DNA from: Psilocybe azurescens
Taxonomy: Eukaryota; Basidiomycota; Agaricomycetes; Agaricales; Agrocybaceae
NCBI GenBank assembly: GCA_023853785.1
Contig: JAJIRX010000094.1
Location: 1-17,961, forward strand
Direction: 5' to 3'
Length of the DNA stretch: 17,961 nucleotides
In this document: one piece after another, positions 17,961-17,961 of the stretch
Numbering within the stretch: the first letter of the stretch is position 1
Layout: each line of letters opens with the position of its first letter
Notes under the pieces: generated by a model
What the model saw: only the letters and a program-made list of their open reading frames with translations
Told to the model about the DNA's origin: nothing
Database searches by the model: none
Translations under genes and position numbers: made by a program

Positions 17961-17961
17961 C

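Overview
The window looks like nuclear DNA of a basidiomycete fungus, most likely an agaricomycete mushroom. Genes are interrupted by many short (about 50-120 base) GT..AG introns with donors such as GTATGT, GTACGT and GTGCGT. The proteins (a Gal80-like oxidoreductase, an F-box-like protein, COQ8, OPI3) read as agaricomycete versions. There is no bacterial operon structure, CRISPR array or insertion sequence. All functional calls rest on reading translated exons and on remembered family patterns; no search was run.

Layout from left to right. 1-279 (+) is the 3' end of a Gal80-like gene. 1066-2319 (+) is a five-exon Pro/Ser-rich gene. An unassigned minus-strand terminal exon lies at about 2722-2893. 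3137-4086 (-) is a mitochondrial-type protein with two RNA-recognition motifs. 4398-5605 (-) is an F-box-like gene full of breaks. 5606-7379 is mostly remnants, including a second copy of the Gal80-like last exon at 6720-7017 (-). 7380-7844 (+) is a small three-exon gene of unknown family. 8423-9486 (+) is the N-terminal three quarters of a Gal80-like gene that lacks that last exon. 10078-10776 (-) is an intact single-exon DJ-1/PfpI protein. 10777-13585 is about 2.8 kb of AT-rich DNA without a recognisable gene, with a tRNA-like (possible SINE) element near 12990-13100. 13586-16022 (+) is a ten-exon COQ8/ABC1 kinase-like gene for ubiquinone synthesis. 16357-17399 (-) is a six-exon OPI3-type phospholipid methyltransferase, convergent with COQ8. 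The C-terminus of another minus-strand gene runs off the right edge.

Two things stand out. First, most multi-exon genes here, including single-copy housekeeping types (COQ8, OPI3, the RRM protein), need isolated one-base insertions or deletions, often in short homopolymers, to give a full-length family product. With those corrected, exon sums divide exactly by three. This points to indel errors in the assembly rather than mass gene death and should be settled before any pseudogene call. Second, the Gal80-like pieces at 8423-9425 (+) and 6720-7017 (-) are complementary and have compatible splice phase. One inversion of about 2.4 kb would make them a single gene. A further copy of the last exon plus its 3' flank lies inverted at the left edge, so the left half of the window is a duplicated and rearranged Gal80-like locus. 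I found no clear new defence or metabolic system.
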